From positions 2,170,001 through 2,234,000 of the forward strand of contig NZ_FNKY01000001.1 of the NCBI RefSeq assembly GCF_900103165.1: a DNA stretch of 64,000 nt. The letters run 5' to 3'. The notes under the pieces were generated by a model. The model was not told the origin of the DNA. It did no database searches and saw only the letters and a list, made by a program, of their open reading frames with translations. This DNA comes from Nitrosospira multiformis. Its GTDB lineage: Bacteria; Pseudomonadota; Gammaproteobacteria; Burkholderiales; Nitrosomonadaceae. Below, piece by piece: positions 42,903 to 52,456 of the stretch. How positions within the stretch are numbered: the stretch's first letter is position 1; each line of letters opens with the position of its first letter. The position numbers and the translations under genes were made by a program.

Positions 42903-43553
42903 ATGAAGCATACTTATGCCGTTATTGGACTTGGTGTCTTTGGCTCAACGATAGCCCTCGAACTTTCACGCCTGGGCAATGAGGTTATCGGCATCGATCT
43001 CAATCCCGGTCTCGTCAGTGAAATCGCCGATAGAATCACCCAGGCCGTGATAGCTGACGCGCGCGATGAGAAGGTATTGCGTGACCTCGGCGTGCATGAC
43101 TGCGATGGCGTCGTAGTCGCCATCGGCGAAGACATTGAAGCCAACATTCTCGCCACCTTGATTGTAAAGGCCATGCCGAAACCCAAAGTGTGGGCAAAAG
43201 CACTTAATCCCAACCACCATCGAATCCTCGAGAAGCTGGGCACCGATCATATAGTGCACCCTGAGCATGAGATGGGCTTGCGGCTTGCCCGCGGCATGGT
43301 CTACCCTGAGGTCATGGACTACATCAGTCTCGGACATGACCAGTTTACTGTCGAGGTGCGCGCTTCGGAGCGGCTTGCGGGGCAGAACATGGATGCATTG
43401 CATTTGCCGGAGAATGATCTTCAGTGTTTGCTGGTCAAACACCTGAATGAGGTAATGGTGCCGCCCCCACCTCGATATGAATTCAAGCTCAACGATAAAA
43501 TCCTGTTACTCGGCACTCTCGGCAATCTGCGTAAAATCACCAAGTATCTGTAA
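42903..43553 (+). CDS. ktrA: Potassium uptake regulatory subunit KtrA/TrkA
   Basis: A 216-residue cytosolic RCK protein. The N-terminal TrkA_N Rossmann domain binds nucleotide (YAVIGLGVFGS, acidic residue in VIGIDLN), and a TrkA_C domain spans about residues 135-215. It gates the KtrB/TrkH pore encoded immediately downstream; stop and start codons share one base (TAATG). The single-RCK size fits KtrA rather than the double-length TrkA. Confidence 0.9.
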   Translation: MKHTYAVIGLGVFGSTIALELSRLGNEVIGIDLNPGLVSEIADRITQAVIADARDEKVLRDLGVHDCDGVVVAIGEDIEANILATLIVKAMPKPKVWAKALNPNHHRILEKLGTDHIVHPEHEMGLRLARGMVYPEVMDYISLGHDQFTVEVRASERLAGQNMDALHLPENDLQCLLVKHLNEVMVPPPPRYEFKLNDKILLLGTLGNLRKITKYL

Positions 43554-44911
43554 TGCGGCCATCGTCGCTTTCGCAATGGTTTCAGCTGGCAAAGAAGCGG
43601 TTCCTCAGCCTCACGCCACCGCAAGCCCTGATCTTATCCTATGCCGGGCTAGCCATTCTCGGTACCTTGCTGTTGAAACTGCCGGGTGCCAGCCATCAGC
43701 CGACATCATGGCTGCAGGCGCTATTCACGGCTGTGTCCGCTTCGACGGTTACTGGGCTTGCCGTGGTGGACATCGGCACGCACTTTACATTGTTCGGGCA
43801 CTGGATATTGCTGTTTCTGATGCAATGCGGCGGCCTGGGGTTAATGACATTTGGCATTATCGTCATTCATCTGACACGAGGTCAACTGGGCGTGAAACAG
43901 CGTGCGGCTTTGCGCGAGACATTCAGTCACACCGGCCAAGGTGATGTATGGCGCGTATTGCTATGGGCGATCGGGTTTACTGCGATCATGGAACTGCTCG
44001 GGACACTTTTGCTGGCCTTGCAGTGGGTACCGGAAATGGGCTGGGGCAAGGGACTGTTTTACAGTTTCTTTCATACCCTCTCGGCGTTTAACAGTGCCGG
44101 ATTTGCGTTAGCGGCGGATAGTCTGACGACTTATGCAGGTAATCCGCTGGTGAATATTGTTATTTCTCTGCTGTTTATTTCCGGCGGCATTGGATTCGTT
44201 GTTATCGCTGACATCATAGAAAAAAGACGCTTCAGGCAATTTGCTTTGCATACCAAATTAATGCTGGTAGGCACGCTGATTATAAATGTGATCGCCATGA
44301 TTGTAATTCTGGCGCTTGAATACGGCAATCCCGCTACGCTAGCCGCGCTGCCCGACTGGAGCGCGAAACTCTGGGCCGCCTGGTTCCAGGCTGTTACTCC
44401 GCGTAGCGCTGGCTTTAATACGCTGGATACGGGAGCGCTATTCCCTTCCACCGCATTTTTCATCATGGGGCTGATGTTCATTGGCGGCGGCAGCGGCTCG
44501 ACGGCTGGCGGGATAAAGCTCGGCACCTTCATTGTGGCGTTGCTGGCAACATGGGCGTTCTTGCGCCAGCAGGAACGCCCCACCATATTTGGCCGCAGCA
44601 TTCAACTCGATACCATCCGTAAGTCACTGGCAATCATCGTTATCTCCCTGCTTTGCGTCAATATAGGTATATTCTTGTTGACCATAACCGAAAACGGGAA
44701 TTTTCTTGACTTGGCGTTTGAAGCGGTATCAGGCGCCGCCACGGTGGGATTATCGAGAGGAATAACCGCCGATTTATCCACCCCCGGACAATGCATTATC
44801 ATCGTACTGATGTTGATTGGCCGGGCGGGGCCGCTGACTATCGCATTTACGCTCTCTCATGCACGCGGAGAAAGTATTCAATACTCCGCTGGCCATGTGA
44901 ATATCGGGTAA
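43553..44911 (+). CDS. ktrB: Potassium uptake pore subunit KtrB/TrkH
   Basis: A 452-residue membrane protein of the Trk/Ktr/HKT superfamily with four pore-loop repeats. Selectivity-filter segments are visible around SASTVTGLAVVD, FNSAGFALA, TPRSAGFNTLD and GAATVGLSRG. The GGGSGSTAGGIKLGT intramembrane-loop motif is typical of KtrB. It overlaps the ktrA stop codon and forms a Na/K-dependent uptake system with it. Confidence 0.9.
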   Translation: MRPSSLSQWFQLAKKRFLSLTPPQALILSYAGLAILGTLLLKLPGASHQPTSWLQALFTAVSASTVTGLAVVDIGTHFTLFGHWILLFLMQCGGLGLMTFGIIVIHLTRGQLGVKQRAALRETFSHTGQGDVWRVLLWAIGFTAIMELLGTLLLALQWVPEMGWGKGLFYSFFHTLSAFNSAGFALAADSLTTYAGNPLVNIVISLLFISGGIGFVVIADIIEKRRFRQFALHTKLMLVGTLIINVIAMIVILALEYGNPATLAALPDWSAKLWAAWFQAVTPRSAGFNTLDTGALFPSTAFFIMGLMFIGGGSGSTAGGIKLGTFIVALLATWAFLRQQERPTIFGRSIQLDTIRKSLAIIVISLLCVNIGIFLLTITENGNFLDLAFEAVSGAATVGLSRGITADLSTPGQCIIIVLMLIGRAGPLTIAFTLSHARGESIQYSAGHVNIG

Positions 44912-45099
44912 TACAAAAGGACCGGCCGGCCAATAACCTCACCCAGTCCCGGCTTACCTGTTCGGCGGCACATTTAATGAAACGGGTTAAAGCGGCCTGC
45001 CCATATTCCGGTTTCAAGGTATGCTTTCAGGATTTGGAGACCCCGTTTGGGAGCTGATTTACATGGAACTCAGTGCAGCTAACGGCTGCTTACCGCAGC

Positions 45100-46299
45100 C
45101 TAGCGGAATAGAATTTTCGCCCATCCGGGCAATGTTAATAAAAAAGCTGGATCGGCCGTTTCATTAAACAACCCTTCCACCTTGCCGCGAGTCGTTTCGT
45201 TATTACGTGTATGTCTCACCAATTTATTGGTCAAGTACGGCCACTTAAACAAGAATTCGGCTTTACGGTAGACTTCAAACTTGGGCTGGAGGGCGTCCAC
45301 GCTCCGTGTGTAGGCTTGCGCCACTGCGGCACGGCCCAACTGGCATTTCGCGATAATGGCGTCCGCGGCGAGAATGCCTGTTTCCATCGCTTTCCCGATA
45401 CCCTCGCCAGTAAGGGGAAATGTCGCGCCAATGCATTCCCCAATGCCAAGCAAACCGCCCTTGGCAAAACGCGTACCGGATAAACCCGTGCGAAGTGGCG
45501 CGCCTTTGAGGGGGCTAACGATCTCGCCATCACACATCAGCTCTTGCAAGAGAGGCAGCTTGGCAATAAAATTTTCATAGTTGCGGCGGGGGTTATTGTG
45601 TTTGTGCGCGGACCCGAAGAATCCTATTCCGATATTGAATACTGCGTCCGGGCCTGGGAAAATCCAGCCATAGCCGCCTTTGACGGTGGTGTCGAAAACA
45701 AATACCAGTTCATTGAAATCTTTTGCCAGCCGCTCGTTACGCACATACTGGCGAACGGCGAAACTCCTGCATTCAGCGCTCAGTAATAAACCCGCACGCT
45801 CGATCGGTGCCGGATGAGCACCTGTTGCCAGCAATACCCATGATGCACGAGTGGTGACAACTCCAAGGCCTGTATTGAATTCGATCCGGTAATATTTTCC
45901 ATTCTCGTCCAACACGCGGATGAAATCATGTCCGGGTGAAAACATGGCGCCGGTTTCGATGGCGCCATTCAACAACAATTCATCCAGCTTTAGACGCTGT
46001 ATGCATGCGCCGTGCGCACGGACCAGAACGTCACTGCCATCGGAGCTAATCAGGCGCATGCCGTCAACGGCATAGGATATCCCGGCTATGCGCTGGGTCA
46101 GCCCGAGTTTGCTCAGTGCGTGAAATGCATCGGGAATTAAGGCATCTCCACAGGTTTTGTCGCGGGGAAATATGGCCTTATCAAATAGGCCAACCGATAA
46201 CCCAGCGCTGCACAAAGTGCGCGCAGCCGCACAACCCGCAGGACCCGCACCAATGATAATGACATCGTAAGCCTGTTCCATTTGAATTCTGTCAAACAT
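45100..46299 (-). CDS. Geranylgeranyl-reductase-family FAD oxidoreductase
   Basis: A 399-residue flavoprotein. The N-terminal dinucleotide motif is DVIIIGAGPAGCAAARTL; a PRDKTCGDALIP motif follows, as in geranylgeranyl reductases and related lipid or halogenase enzymes, and the second FAD motif is GLLGIGECIGATFPLTGEGI. Met7 (MEQAYDVIII) is an alternative start. It may reduce isoprenoid double bonds, but this family is broad and the substrate cannot be named. Confidence 0.8.
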   Translation of the reverse strand: MFDRIQMEQAYDVIIIGAGPAGCAAARTLCSAGLSVGLFDKAIFPRDKTCGDALIPDAFHALSKLGLTQRIAGISYAVDGMRLISSDGSDVLVRAHGACIQRLKLDELLLNGAIETGAMFSPGHDFIRVLDENGKYYRIEFNTGLGVVTTRASWVLLATGAHPAPIERAGLLLSAECRSFAVRQYVRNERLAKDFNELVFVFDTTVKGGYGWIFPGPDAVFNIGIGFFGSAHKHNNPRRNYENFIAKLPLLQELMCDGEIVSPLKGAPLRTGLSGTRFAKGGLLGIGECIGATFPLTGEGIGKAMETGILAADAIIAKCQLGRAAVAQAYTRSVDALQPKFEVYRKAEFLFKWPYLTNKLVRHTRNNETTRGKVEGLFNETADPAFLLTLPGWAKILFR

Positions 46300-46443
46300 A
46301 ATCCATTAGAGCAAAGCAGTATGCGTGTTGCTCCTGCAGCAACCGGGCCATACATTATTGTATGGCAGCATGAATCATGACATTTGGCCAAATGGAGCTA
46401 GAATCCAATTTGTCCCGTCAGCCTGCGATCCAGTATCTTCGGG

Positions 46444-47796
46444 TTAATCTGGCCCTCCTCCTCCACCCGAGGAAAATTTTTGCAGGTATTTTTTAATAAT
46501 AGTTTTGCTGGGCATCTTGTCGGCCTGATTGAGAACAATATAATTAATAAGACCATGTACCGTCATGGCGATCAGCAAGCCTTCGAAAATGCCCACTTTA
46601 TAGACCAGCAACCCACAAAGGGTGGCAAGAATCATGGCGTATTGGCCGTGACTCGCTACGTGCCACAGTCCCATGATCATTTTCCAGCCGGAGAAGATCA
46701 TGATGGCCGCCAGCGAAAATTTGGGAAGAAACTCAAGATACTGTGAGTTCATGACAAAGAATGCGACCACGATGCCTATGACAAGAACGGAGAATTTGGT
46801 CATGGCGCCAGCCAGTTTATTGGTGGTGCTTTTTGCCAGACCGTCCAGATTGGTCATGCCGCCGAAGAAGCTGGAACCCATATTGGCTATCCAGATAGCC
46901 AGCAAGCTGTTATTGGTGTTGCATTTGCGTTTTAGCGGATCTATTTTTTCGATGGCGGCGTTGCTCATGACCTGCTCTATCACGTCGATCACCGCCAGCA
47001 TGGCAGCAAAACCTATTACGTACATCCAAGTCAATGCACTGTCGAAGTGTGGTATCGGCAGATCGAGACGAAGCTCCACATCATCCACGTGCAACATGGA
47101 CATGGGCACGAATTGTGCGAGTACTATACTTGCCCCGATCAACAGGAAATAAGGGATCGCTGGTTTCGTGTCCTTGAATTTCGAAAACAGGTAGACAAAC
47201 ATGGCGAAACCAGCCAGCGATATAAGCGCTATCTGGATACGCGCGCCATTCCAGAATGTATCGGTTGATTCCTGATCAATAGGCAGTTCATAGGTAAATG
47301 TCAAAAACTTGAGGGCGATCTTCAAGCCAACCCCCGCCAGCAGTCCTTCGACAAGGTAGCTGGGCACCGCCAGCAGAATATATTTCTGCCAATCGAATTT
47401 CCATATCAGGCTTTGCATAAATGCAGTCAGGAAAATGACAAATGCCATATTTTCCATGCCAAAACTATGAACTCCCATCGCCAGAACCGGCGCCAGGCCC
47501 GCCGCGACGCCAGGTGCGCCAATATAGTTGCCCGGCCTGATGAAAGCATTGATCCAGCCGATAAAACAGGCGAACGCAACGGTTGCCAAAGCGACCTTGA
47601 TGGGATATTCAGACATCAAGGCAATGCCCACAGTCAGGGGAATCGCCATGGCCCCGGTTATGATCCCGGCCTGGACATCGCGGGCAATATATTTAATCTG
47701 AAATGCCGCCGATGCTGATGGATCGGCTGGCGAAGAAACTCGTTCCGTTTCTTGATCGTGTGAAGGTGTGGGTGGTTCGCGATGACTGGATGACAT
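46444..47796 (-). CDS. SulP-family anion permease lacking STAS domain
   Basis: A 450-residue integral membrane protein with about 10-12 helices. The region DVQAGIITGAMAIPLTVGIA matches the SulP/SLC26 Sulfate_transp start. It ends after the membrane domain (QKFSSGGGGGPD) without the C-terminal STAS domain found in most SulP proteins, making it shorter than usual. Sulfate, bicarbonate or another anion may be carried. A weak hairpin at 47860-47883 lies upstream, between it and the end of the ribbon-helix-helix gene. Confidence 0.72.
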   Translation of the reverse strand: MSSSHREPPTPSHDQETERVSSPADPSASAAFQIKYIARDVQAGIITGAMAIPLTVGIALMSEYPIKVALATVAFACFIGWINAFIRPGNYIGAPGVAAGLAPVLAMGVHSFGMENMAFVIFLTAFMQSLIWKFDWQKYILLAVPSYLVEGLLAGVGLKIALKFLTFTYELPIDQESTDTFWNGARIQIALISLAGFAMFVYLFSKFKDTKPAIPYFLLIGASIVLAQFVPMSMLHVDDVELRLDLPIPHFDSALTWMYVIGFAAMLAVIDVIEQVMSNAAIEKIDPLKRKCNTNNSLLAIWIANMGSSFFGGMTNLDGLAKSTTNKLAGAMTKFSVLVIGIVVAFFVMNSQYLEFLPKFSLAAIMIFSGWKMIMGLWHVASHGQYAMILATLCGLLVYKVGIFEGLLIAMTVHGLINYIVLNQADKMPSKTIIKKYLQKFSSGGGGGPD

Positions 47797-47938
47797 GAAT
47801 CATTGTCTCCAGGCAAGGGATACATTGGATCGCAATTCATACGACAGACTATTTAAAAACGGAATAATCATTACCTCATTCCGTAAAACTGCCCTGGCAG
47901 CCCTTCTTTGTAAAGACGGGAATTCGTTCAAAAATTCC

Positions 47939-48451
47939 TTAAATTTCACCATTCTTTTTCCTGCCTTTAAGATAATTTTTTGGGGATATGGCAGATTCGG
48001 AAATCCGGCGAGAGCGGGTCCTTTTCTGTTCTTCATGGTCGGTTTCAATTCCGCTGTGTGTATCCGGGGAAGCGTGCTGGTGCGGAGTACCTGGCCGTAT
48101 CGTATCCACGCTTGCCCGAAACTGTATTGCATCCATCCCGCTGCCCAGAGTGAAATCCATCTGACTCGAAGGTGCAAAAGGGGCCAATGACTTCAAAGAT
48201 GAGGGCATACTATTTTCACGGCCGGATCGCAATTCGGAAAACATTTCGATTATGCGCTGATGATCCGACTCCCTGTCTTGCCTGAGTTGCTGGAAAGCAG
48301 CGGCCATGCGCTCGAGCGCTGGTTCCGCGACCACCATGAATTCCGAGACGATTCCACTCATGCTTTGACCGCCCGCATCGCTAATCCTGCGCAGGAGCGC
48401 GTGCTGATGATCGGTAAGTGTGATGGTAATGCGCGGCTTTGACGTGGGCAT
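47939..48451 (-). CDS. Ribbon-helix-helix-like DNA-binding protein
   Basis: About 170 residues from the ATG at 48451 (MPTSKPRITITLTD); the frame reaches a GTG at 48460. The first 50 residues (RITITLTDHQHALLRRISDA) resemble the short ribbon-helix-helix fold of plasmid/phage repressors and antitoxins. The rest is polar and low in complexity. A perfect 20-bp inverted repeat spans its leader and contains its AGGAG ribosome site, suggesting autoregulation by DNA binding or RNA folding. No toxin partner is next to it. Confidence 0.65.
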   Translation of the reverse strand: MPTSKPRITITLTDHQHALLRRISDAGGQSMSGIVSEFMVVAEPALERMAAAFQQLRQDRESDHQRIIEMFSELRSGRENSMPSSLKSLAPFAPSSQMDFTLGSGMDAIQFRASVDTIRPGTPHQHASPDTHSGIETDHEEQKRTRSRRISESAISPKNYLKGRKKNGEI

Positions 48452-48456
48452 GGCAA

Positions 48457-48505
48457 ACACTCCTGAGGTGATGCACCTGATGCTAGTGCATCACCTCAGG
48501 AGTGT
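48457..48505 (-). promoter_or_regulatory. Perfect 20-bp inverted repeat covering the ribosome binding site
   Basis: Arms 48457-48476 and 48486-48505 are exact complements (core CCTGAGGTGATGCAC) around a 9-base loop. In the leftward mRNA the AGGAG before the ATG at 48451 lies in the distal arm, so the folded leader would hide it. It may equally be a repressor operator. Confidence 0.75.
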
Positions 48506-48558
48506 CAAGCCCGCCATAAGATCCATCCACGTGATAGGGAGATGAAACCGGCTATAAC

Positions 48559-48655
48559 GGGGTCTGGGGAGCAATGGAACAGTGAAACGACTTAAGGATT
48601 TCCGGCAGGGCTTCGAAGCGGATGCAGCTTGCCCCGAGCGACCAAGATAGAATAT
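48559..48655 (-). mobile_element. Tn3-family transposon end with tnpA 3' scrap (left)
   Basis: A 38-bp IR starts GGGGTCTGGGGAGCAATGGA (48559) and ends CTTAAG (48596), close to the Tn3 IR (GGGGTCTGACG ... GTTAAG). Just inside, the minus strand encodes VARGKLHPLRSPAGNP and a TAA, the last residues of a Tn3 transposase. The same sequence, inverted, is at 61640-61743. Confidence 0.75.
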
Positions 48656-48783
48656 TTACGCACGTTCAGGCTGCATTTCATTAATTTACGGGCGATTAGT
48701 AGGTAATTTATATTATTACTTGGTTCAGGTGGGCAAATTCCTGGGCTGGGTTCCGGAAGCGAATGAAGCCATCGCGCTGACGG

Positions 48784-48853
48784 TAGTTATAAATTAATCG
48801 ACGCTAGTTATACATTAATCTCACTTGCGCGCGGCCTATAGACACACCTATAG
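48784..48853 (+). promoter_or_regulatory. Two sets of direct repeats upstream of a small gene
   Basis: TAGTTAT(A)MATTAATC occurs at 48784-48799 and 48805-48820, exactly 21 bp apart (two helical turns). CCTATAG occurs at 48835-48841 and 48847-48853, 12 bp apart. Both lie 50-120 bp before the 69-residue gene and look like tandem activator or repressor sites. The 48656-48783 stretch holds nothing recognised. Confidence 0.45.
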
Positions 48854-48901
48854 TTGAAACATGCCTACTCATTGGCGACATATAGGTAAAAAAACTTGAT
48901 T

Positions 48902-49108
48902 ATGGAGACTAATAGAAACGTAGGTTCCATTACACCTATTCCTCCTCTGGTCGGGGAAACCCCCGATAAAGTCCGTCCTACCAGCGCTCTTCAGGAGTTA
49001 AGTGAGTTCTACGAATCCGGATACCTCGAAGATGATGAGGAAATCGAGGTGGGACTAATGATTCACCTAAGCGGCTTCCTCTATAACAATAGGGAGAATA
49101 AAGATTAA
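48902..49108 (+). CDS. Hypothetical 68-residue acidic protein
   Basis: From the ATG at 48902 (METNRNVGSITPIPPLVGET); an upstream TTG at 48896 is possible. It is acidic, with a helical middle (ALQELSEFYESGYLEDDEE). No family was recognised. Upstream phased direct repeats favour it being expressed. It lies just inside the left Tn3-type end. Confidence 0.45.
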   Translation: METNRNVGSITPIPPLVGETPDKVRPTSALQELSEFYESGYLEDDEEIEVGLMIHLSGFLYNNRENKD

Positions 49109-49476
49109 GATTTACAGGAAAATATTCGGGAGCGGTGCTCTCCTGACCTGCTCCCCGTAATCAGCTACATAGCGCGGCAGAATCCTAGGTTGCAAATTGA
49201 TGTTGCCGTTCCAGCAGCGTGAAATTGCCAAGGGAACTATGTGGTTGTTGTGAACTGCAATCCTTTCACCGACATCATGAAGCTAATGAATGGGGCGGGT
49301 CATCAGCCTCTCCGCGTTCCATCTGGTATGTTCCACCGTCAGGCAATTTTTTGCTGATGATAATCGTTAATGGCAGTGAAAGACCTTCCGGATGGGAAGT
49401 CAACTCCTATGCGGATCGCACAGAAGGGTTTTCAGAGAAAAGGATGATATATCAACCGAATGCCAAGGAGACCGAT

Positions 49477-49554
49477 ATGAACGACACTCTTTTGTTTTGG
49501 GGAACTTTCATTCTTATCATTGTTGCTGGTTTGGGAATACCCGGAATAAATTAA
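49477..49554 (+). CDS. 25-residue single-helix membrane peptide
   Basis: ATG at 49477 with AAGGAG 6 bases upstream encodes MNDTLLFWGTFILIIVAGLG followed by IPGIN. This is one membrane helix with a strong ribosome site, typical of bacterial small membrane proteins. A longer frame from 49219 has no ribosome site or composition to support it. Confidence 0.55.
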   Translation: MNDTLLFWGTFILIIVAGLGIPGIN

Positions 49555-49770
49555 ATCTTTTGCAGATAAACACCTCTCCGCATGGGGCGAAAATGCGATC
49601 AAAATAGTCGTTGCAATGTTGTAAGGCAAAATTCCAGCTTATTCAAACTAAGCCAAAATATAATTGGCGGTTTTCCCGATTATTTCAAGAGAATTGGTGT
49701 CCCCTCTCTATAGCGCGGGCTGCAACTGTGATTTCCAGGCCAAAACGGCGCAGGATAGACTGCGAGCCGA

Positions 49771-50061
49771 CTATTGGGGCAAGAGGTCCGCATCCTCATA
49801 ATCACCATGGCATGACACAAACGAATGAGTCGTAACAAGGGTTTTCTTATAGCTAAGGAGTATTTTGCGTATGTAAGCCACACGAAGCGCCTCCCATCCC
49901 AACGACATACCAAGCCAATACATCCCGATACCTGTGCCAAGCAGGTTCATATCTTCATGGTCGCTCTCGATTGCCCGGAGCATCTTGAGTAACGTTTCAT
50001 CCTCTTGTCTTACTGAACCCTTGTCCCCTGAGTCGTCCGACATGCTATTCTTGTGCGTCAT
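49771..50061 (-). CDS. Hypothetical 96-residue protein
   Basis: ATG at 50061 follows GGAGGAG at 5-6 bases, a strong ribosome site. The protein starts MTHKNSMSDDSGDKGSVRQE, has an amphipathic, partly hydrophobic middle (NLLGTGIGMYWLGMSLGWEA) and a polar tail. No family was recognised. Confidence 0.5.
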   Translation of the reverse strand: MTHKNSMSDDSGDKGSVRQEDETLLKMLRAIESDHEDMNLLGTGIGMYWLGMSLGWEALRVAYIRKILLSYKKTLVTTHSFVSCHGDYEDADLLPQ

Positions 50062-50729
50062 TTTCTCTCCTCCGCATTTAGTTTTCTTGGATATTTCAAG
50101 TATCCACAGGAATTGTAGAATCCTCTTATTACACCTTGCGACGCCAACGACGGCATCTTGACCTGCTGGTCGACTTCAAGGTAGCGATTTTTAATTAGTA
50201 TCCTATGACAAAACATGAATAGCGTCGGCTGCATACCCACCGCGATCTGAATTGCGCGGAAGAAGCGCGCTCATACCATGTTGGGTCTATCCATTAATTA
50301 CCTCAAAAACTAACCAAAATCCAGGCAATATTACGCAATTCCTGGTCAGCATTTTCATGACCTTCCTCCATTCATGTTCCGCGGCGTCCAGTTATGAAAT
50401 CATTTCATCTCATCATTCAAATATGTTGTTTTCATTTATAAGAATCTCCCTCTAGGATGCCATTGCAGTTTGGTTACTTCATGTAATTGAAATTAAGGAC
50501 TGCTGCCAATTTCCACGCGGCAAACAAACGAGCCCCATCTTCCGTAGACATGATGTCCGGCATGTATTGCTGATAGCGTGTCCGGGGGCCGACTTCTTTT
50601 CCCATATTGTTCCGTTTGATGATGACTGGATATAGCTGCGTGGCATTTGCGTAAGTCAATCTATGGAGTGGAAGAAAAGAAGATTTTATTTGAGCAGTTT
50701 ATTGTGTAATTAACCTGGAGAAATATGTT
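50062..50729. other. 668-bp stretch without supported genes
   Basis: Only short frames without ribosome sites occur (for example 61 codons at 50474-50659, minus strand, starting with TTG). The last 40 bases are AT-rich and carry the ribosome site of the PEP-CTERM gene. Confidence 0.5.
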
Positions 50730-51587
50730 ATGAGGGAATCATATATTTATAAAGATTTACAGACGGCGGGAATAGTGGCGGTTCTTGCTTTTGGGATCAG
50801 TTCGCAGGCTTTCGCAACTACAACTTTTACCGTCGATCCGAATGCCGCTTTTGGAGCAGCCGGCGGACCTCACCCCGGTCCCTTCCAGGCAGATCTCATC
50901 ACTGGCAACTCGTCAACGCTCGTGAAACTGGATACCACTGGACCTTTTCCCGTCGGCACGACCGCTAACGGGGCAGGATGGGTCAATTTCTCGTCCTTCG
51001 TCGATGAGAATTCCAATAATGTACTTGGGTCTGTTAGCGGTTTAAATAATAATTGGCAACTGTGGGCCGAATACAGTTATACGATCGCGCTGGATAGTGG
51101 CGCCTATGCAAAGCCCAATAGCAGCTACATAGTCACTGGACTGCATGCTGATTTGTGGGTCGATCCTTCAATTGCTTCAGCTACCGCCTTCATTGCCGCG
51201 ACCAACGGCGGCGCAGCCGCATCGGTCGTCCATGGTGCAGACAGCTTCAAGGTTGCCACTGTAGACTTGATCGAGGGGGTTGCGAACATTAATAGTCTAG
51301 GCGGAACCGGTTTTAACTCGACAACAAATTTCACACTTCTTGACCCTCAGGGGAGCGCCCTGTTTACGGCGCCTGTCCCGTTTTACACTGTGCAGTTCCA
51401 GAACTTTAACAATACCAGCCAGGGCATTTTCATAGCCAGCGATCATATAACGATCAATAAGGCTAGCGGCGGTGTCGATTTCCTGTCACCCGTTCCAGAG
51501 CCAGAAACCTACGCCATGCTGCTGGCTGGTTTAGGGGTAATGGGTTTCATTGCGCGTCGCAGAAGCAACACGATTAACCTGATATAA
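50730..51587 (+). CDS. PEP-CTERM exported protein, PepA-like
   Basis: A 285-residue secreted protein. A signal peptide (about 1-29, ending SSQAFA-TTTF) and a C-terminal sorting signal VPEPETYAMLLAGLGVMGFI then ARRR mark it as a PEP-CTERM substrate of an exosortase. The mature part starts TTFTVDPNAAFGAAGG, as I recall for flocculation-associated PepA proteins, and is Asn/Ser/Thr-rich. GGAG lies 9 bases before the ATG. It likely serves surface or matrix functions. No exosortase gene is in this window. Confidence 0.82.
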   Translation: MRESYIYKDLQTAGIVAVLAFGISSQAFATTTFTVDPNAAFGAAGGPHPGPFQADLITGNSSTLVKLDTTGPFPVGTTANGAGWVNFSSFVDENSNNVLGSVSGLNNNWQLWAEYSYTIALDSGAYAKPNSSYIVTGLHADLWVDPSIASATAFIAATNGGAAASVVHGADSFKVATVDLIEGVANINSLGGTGFNSTTNFTLLDPQGSALFTAPVPFYTVQFQNFNNTSQGIFIASDHITINKASGGVDFLSPVPEPETYAMLLAGLGVMGFIARRRSNTINLI

Positions 51588-51652
51588 CAGCGTTTCAGCC
51601 CGTTTCGCCCCAAAAGGGAACGGGCCAATGGCCCGATAGCGGCAATAATCCA

Positions 51653-52456
51653 ATGGACTACGAATTAATAGGCAGACGAAAAATGATAGCCATTAAAAAT
51701 CCTTCTTCGGAAGATCAAAATAATGCGAAGTCGTTGCTCCAAGACGACATGGGGGATAGGCGTAACATTTGCACGGCTAGGGTTAGCGGCAAGATGATCC
51801 CATTTTCCATTGACCATCTCCAGCGATATTCGCGCATTATTCAGGAAGCGATAGCGGTGCGGCGGCACCTTGACTTGCTAAGATGGTTGCAGGGAGAAGT
51901 CCAGCAATATCTGCCCCATGAAATCATGCTGGCCGCCTGGGGAAATTTTGGCGCGAATTTAATTCAGTACGACATTGTTTCCACCCTGCCCGGCGTCAGG
52001 ACCGCTCATCTGGAACCCGAGCGCCTATCACCGCTGCTACGCGGCCTCTATCAGCGCTGGGGCGACATGGGCAGGATGCCTTGCGCATTTAGGAGCTGCT
52101 CCGATACCCTGTATGAAAGCAGTGGCGCGCAATGCGCCTTTGGAGGCATCCTGCAAGGCATGCGCTCATCCCTGCTGCACGGCATCCGCGATAGGCGCGA
52201 ACACCATGATCGCCTTTACGTAATTTTCAGCTCGCACGATAAACTCGACTGTTCCACCCTGGGCACAATGGCAATTCTGATGCCTCATATCGACGCCGCA
52301 TTTAGCCGGGTAGCACCCTTGTCCCGCGCATGCCAGCAGATATCGTTCCTGGCAAATGAACTGGCAGGTTCGGATACCGCCCGGAGCGAGAAGGAAGCCG
52401 AAATGAGGAAAGACCACGGACGGAGCAAGCACGAAGTCGCAACATGGGTTGAGTAA
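51653..52456 (+). CDS. EpsA-like regulator, DNA-binding end lost by frameshift
   Basis: A 267-residue protein whose middle (LQRYSRIIQEAIAVRRHLDL, WLQGEVQQYLPHEIMLAAWG) matches the sensory domain of EpsA-type LuxR regulators linked to exosortase systems. Those proteins end in a LuxR helix-turn-helix; here the frame stops at HEVATWVE, and another frame continues MGKSNTGI, which looks like the expected WV-x-MGKSNxxI helix start. So the HTH seems broken by a small indel and is then unrecognisable. The protein probably no longer binds DNA. Met11 at 51683 is an alternative start. Confidence 0.65.
   Translation: MDYELIGRRKMIAIKNPSSEDQNNAKSLLQDDMGDRRNICTARVSGKMIPFSIDHLQRYSRIIQEAIAVRRHLDLLRWLQGEVQQYLPHEIMLAAWGNFGANLIQYDIVSTLPGVRTAHLEPERLSPLLRGLYQRWGDMGRMPCAFRSCSDTLYESSGAQCAFGGILQGMRSSLLHGIRDRREHHDRLYVIFSSHDKLDCSTLGTMAILMPHIDAAFSRVAPLSRACQQISFLANELAGSDTARSEKEAEMRKDHGRSKHEVATWVE

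Noticed and set aside
47939-48451. Toxin-antitoxin pair
   Set aside because: An RHH protein with an operator-like repeat is present, but no toxin-like gene adjoins it.
50474-50659. 61-codon minus-strand frame
   Set aside because: TTG start, no ribosome site, no recognisable motif.
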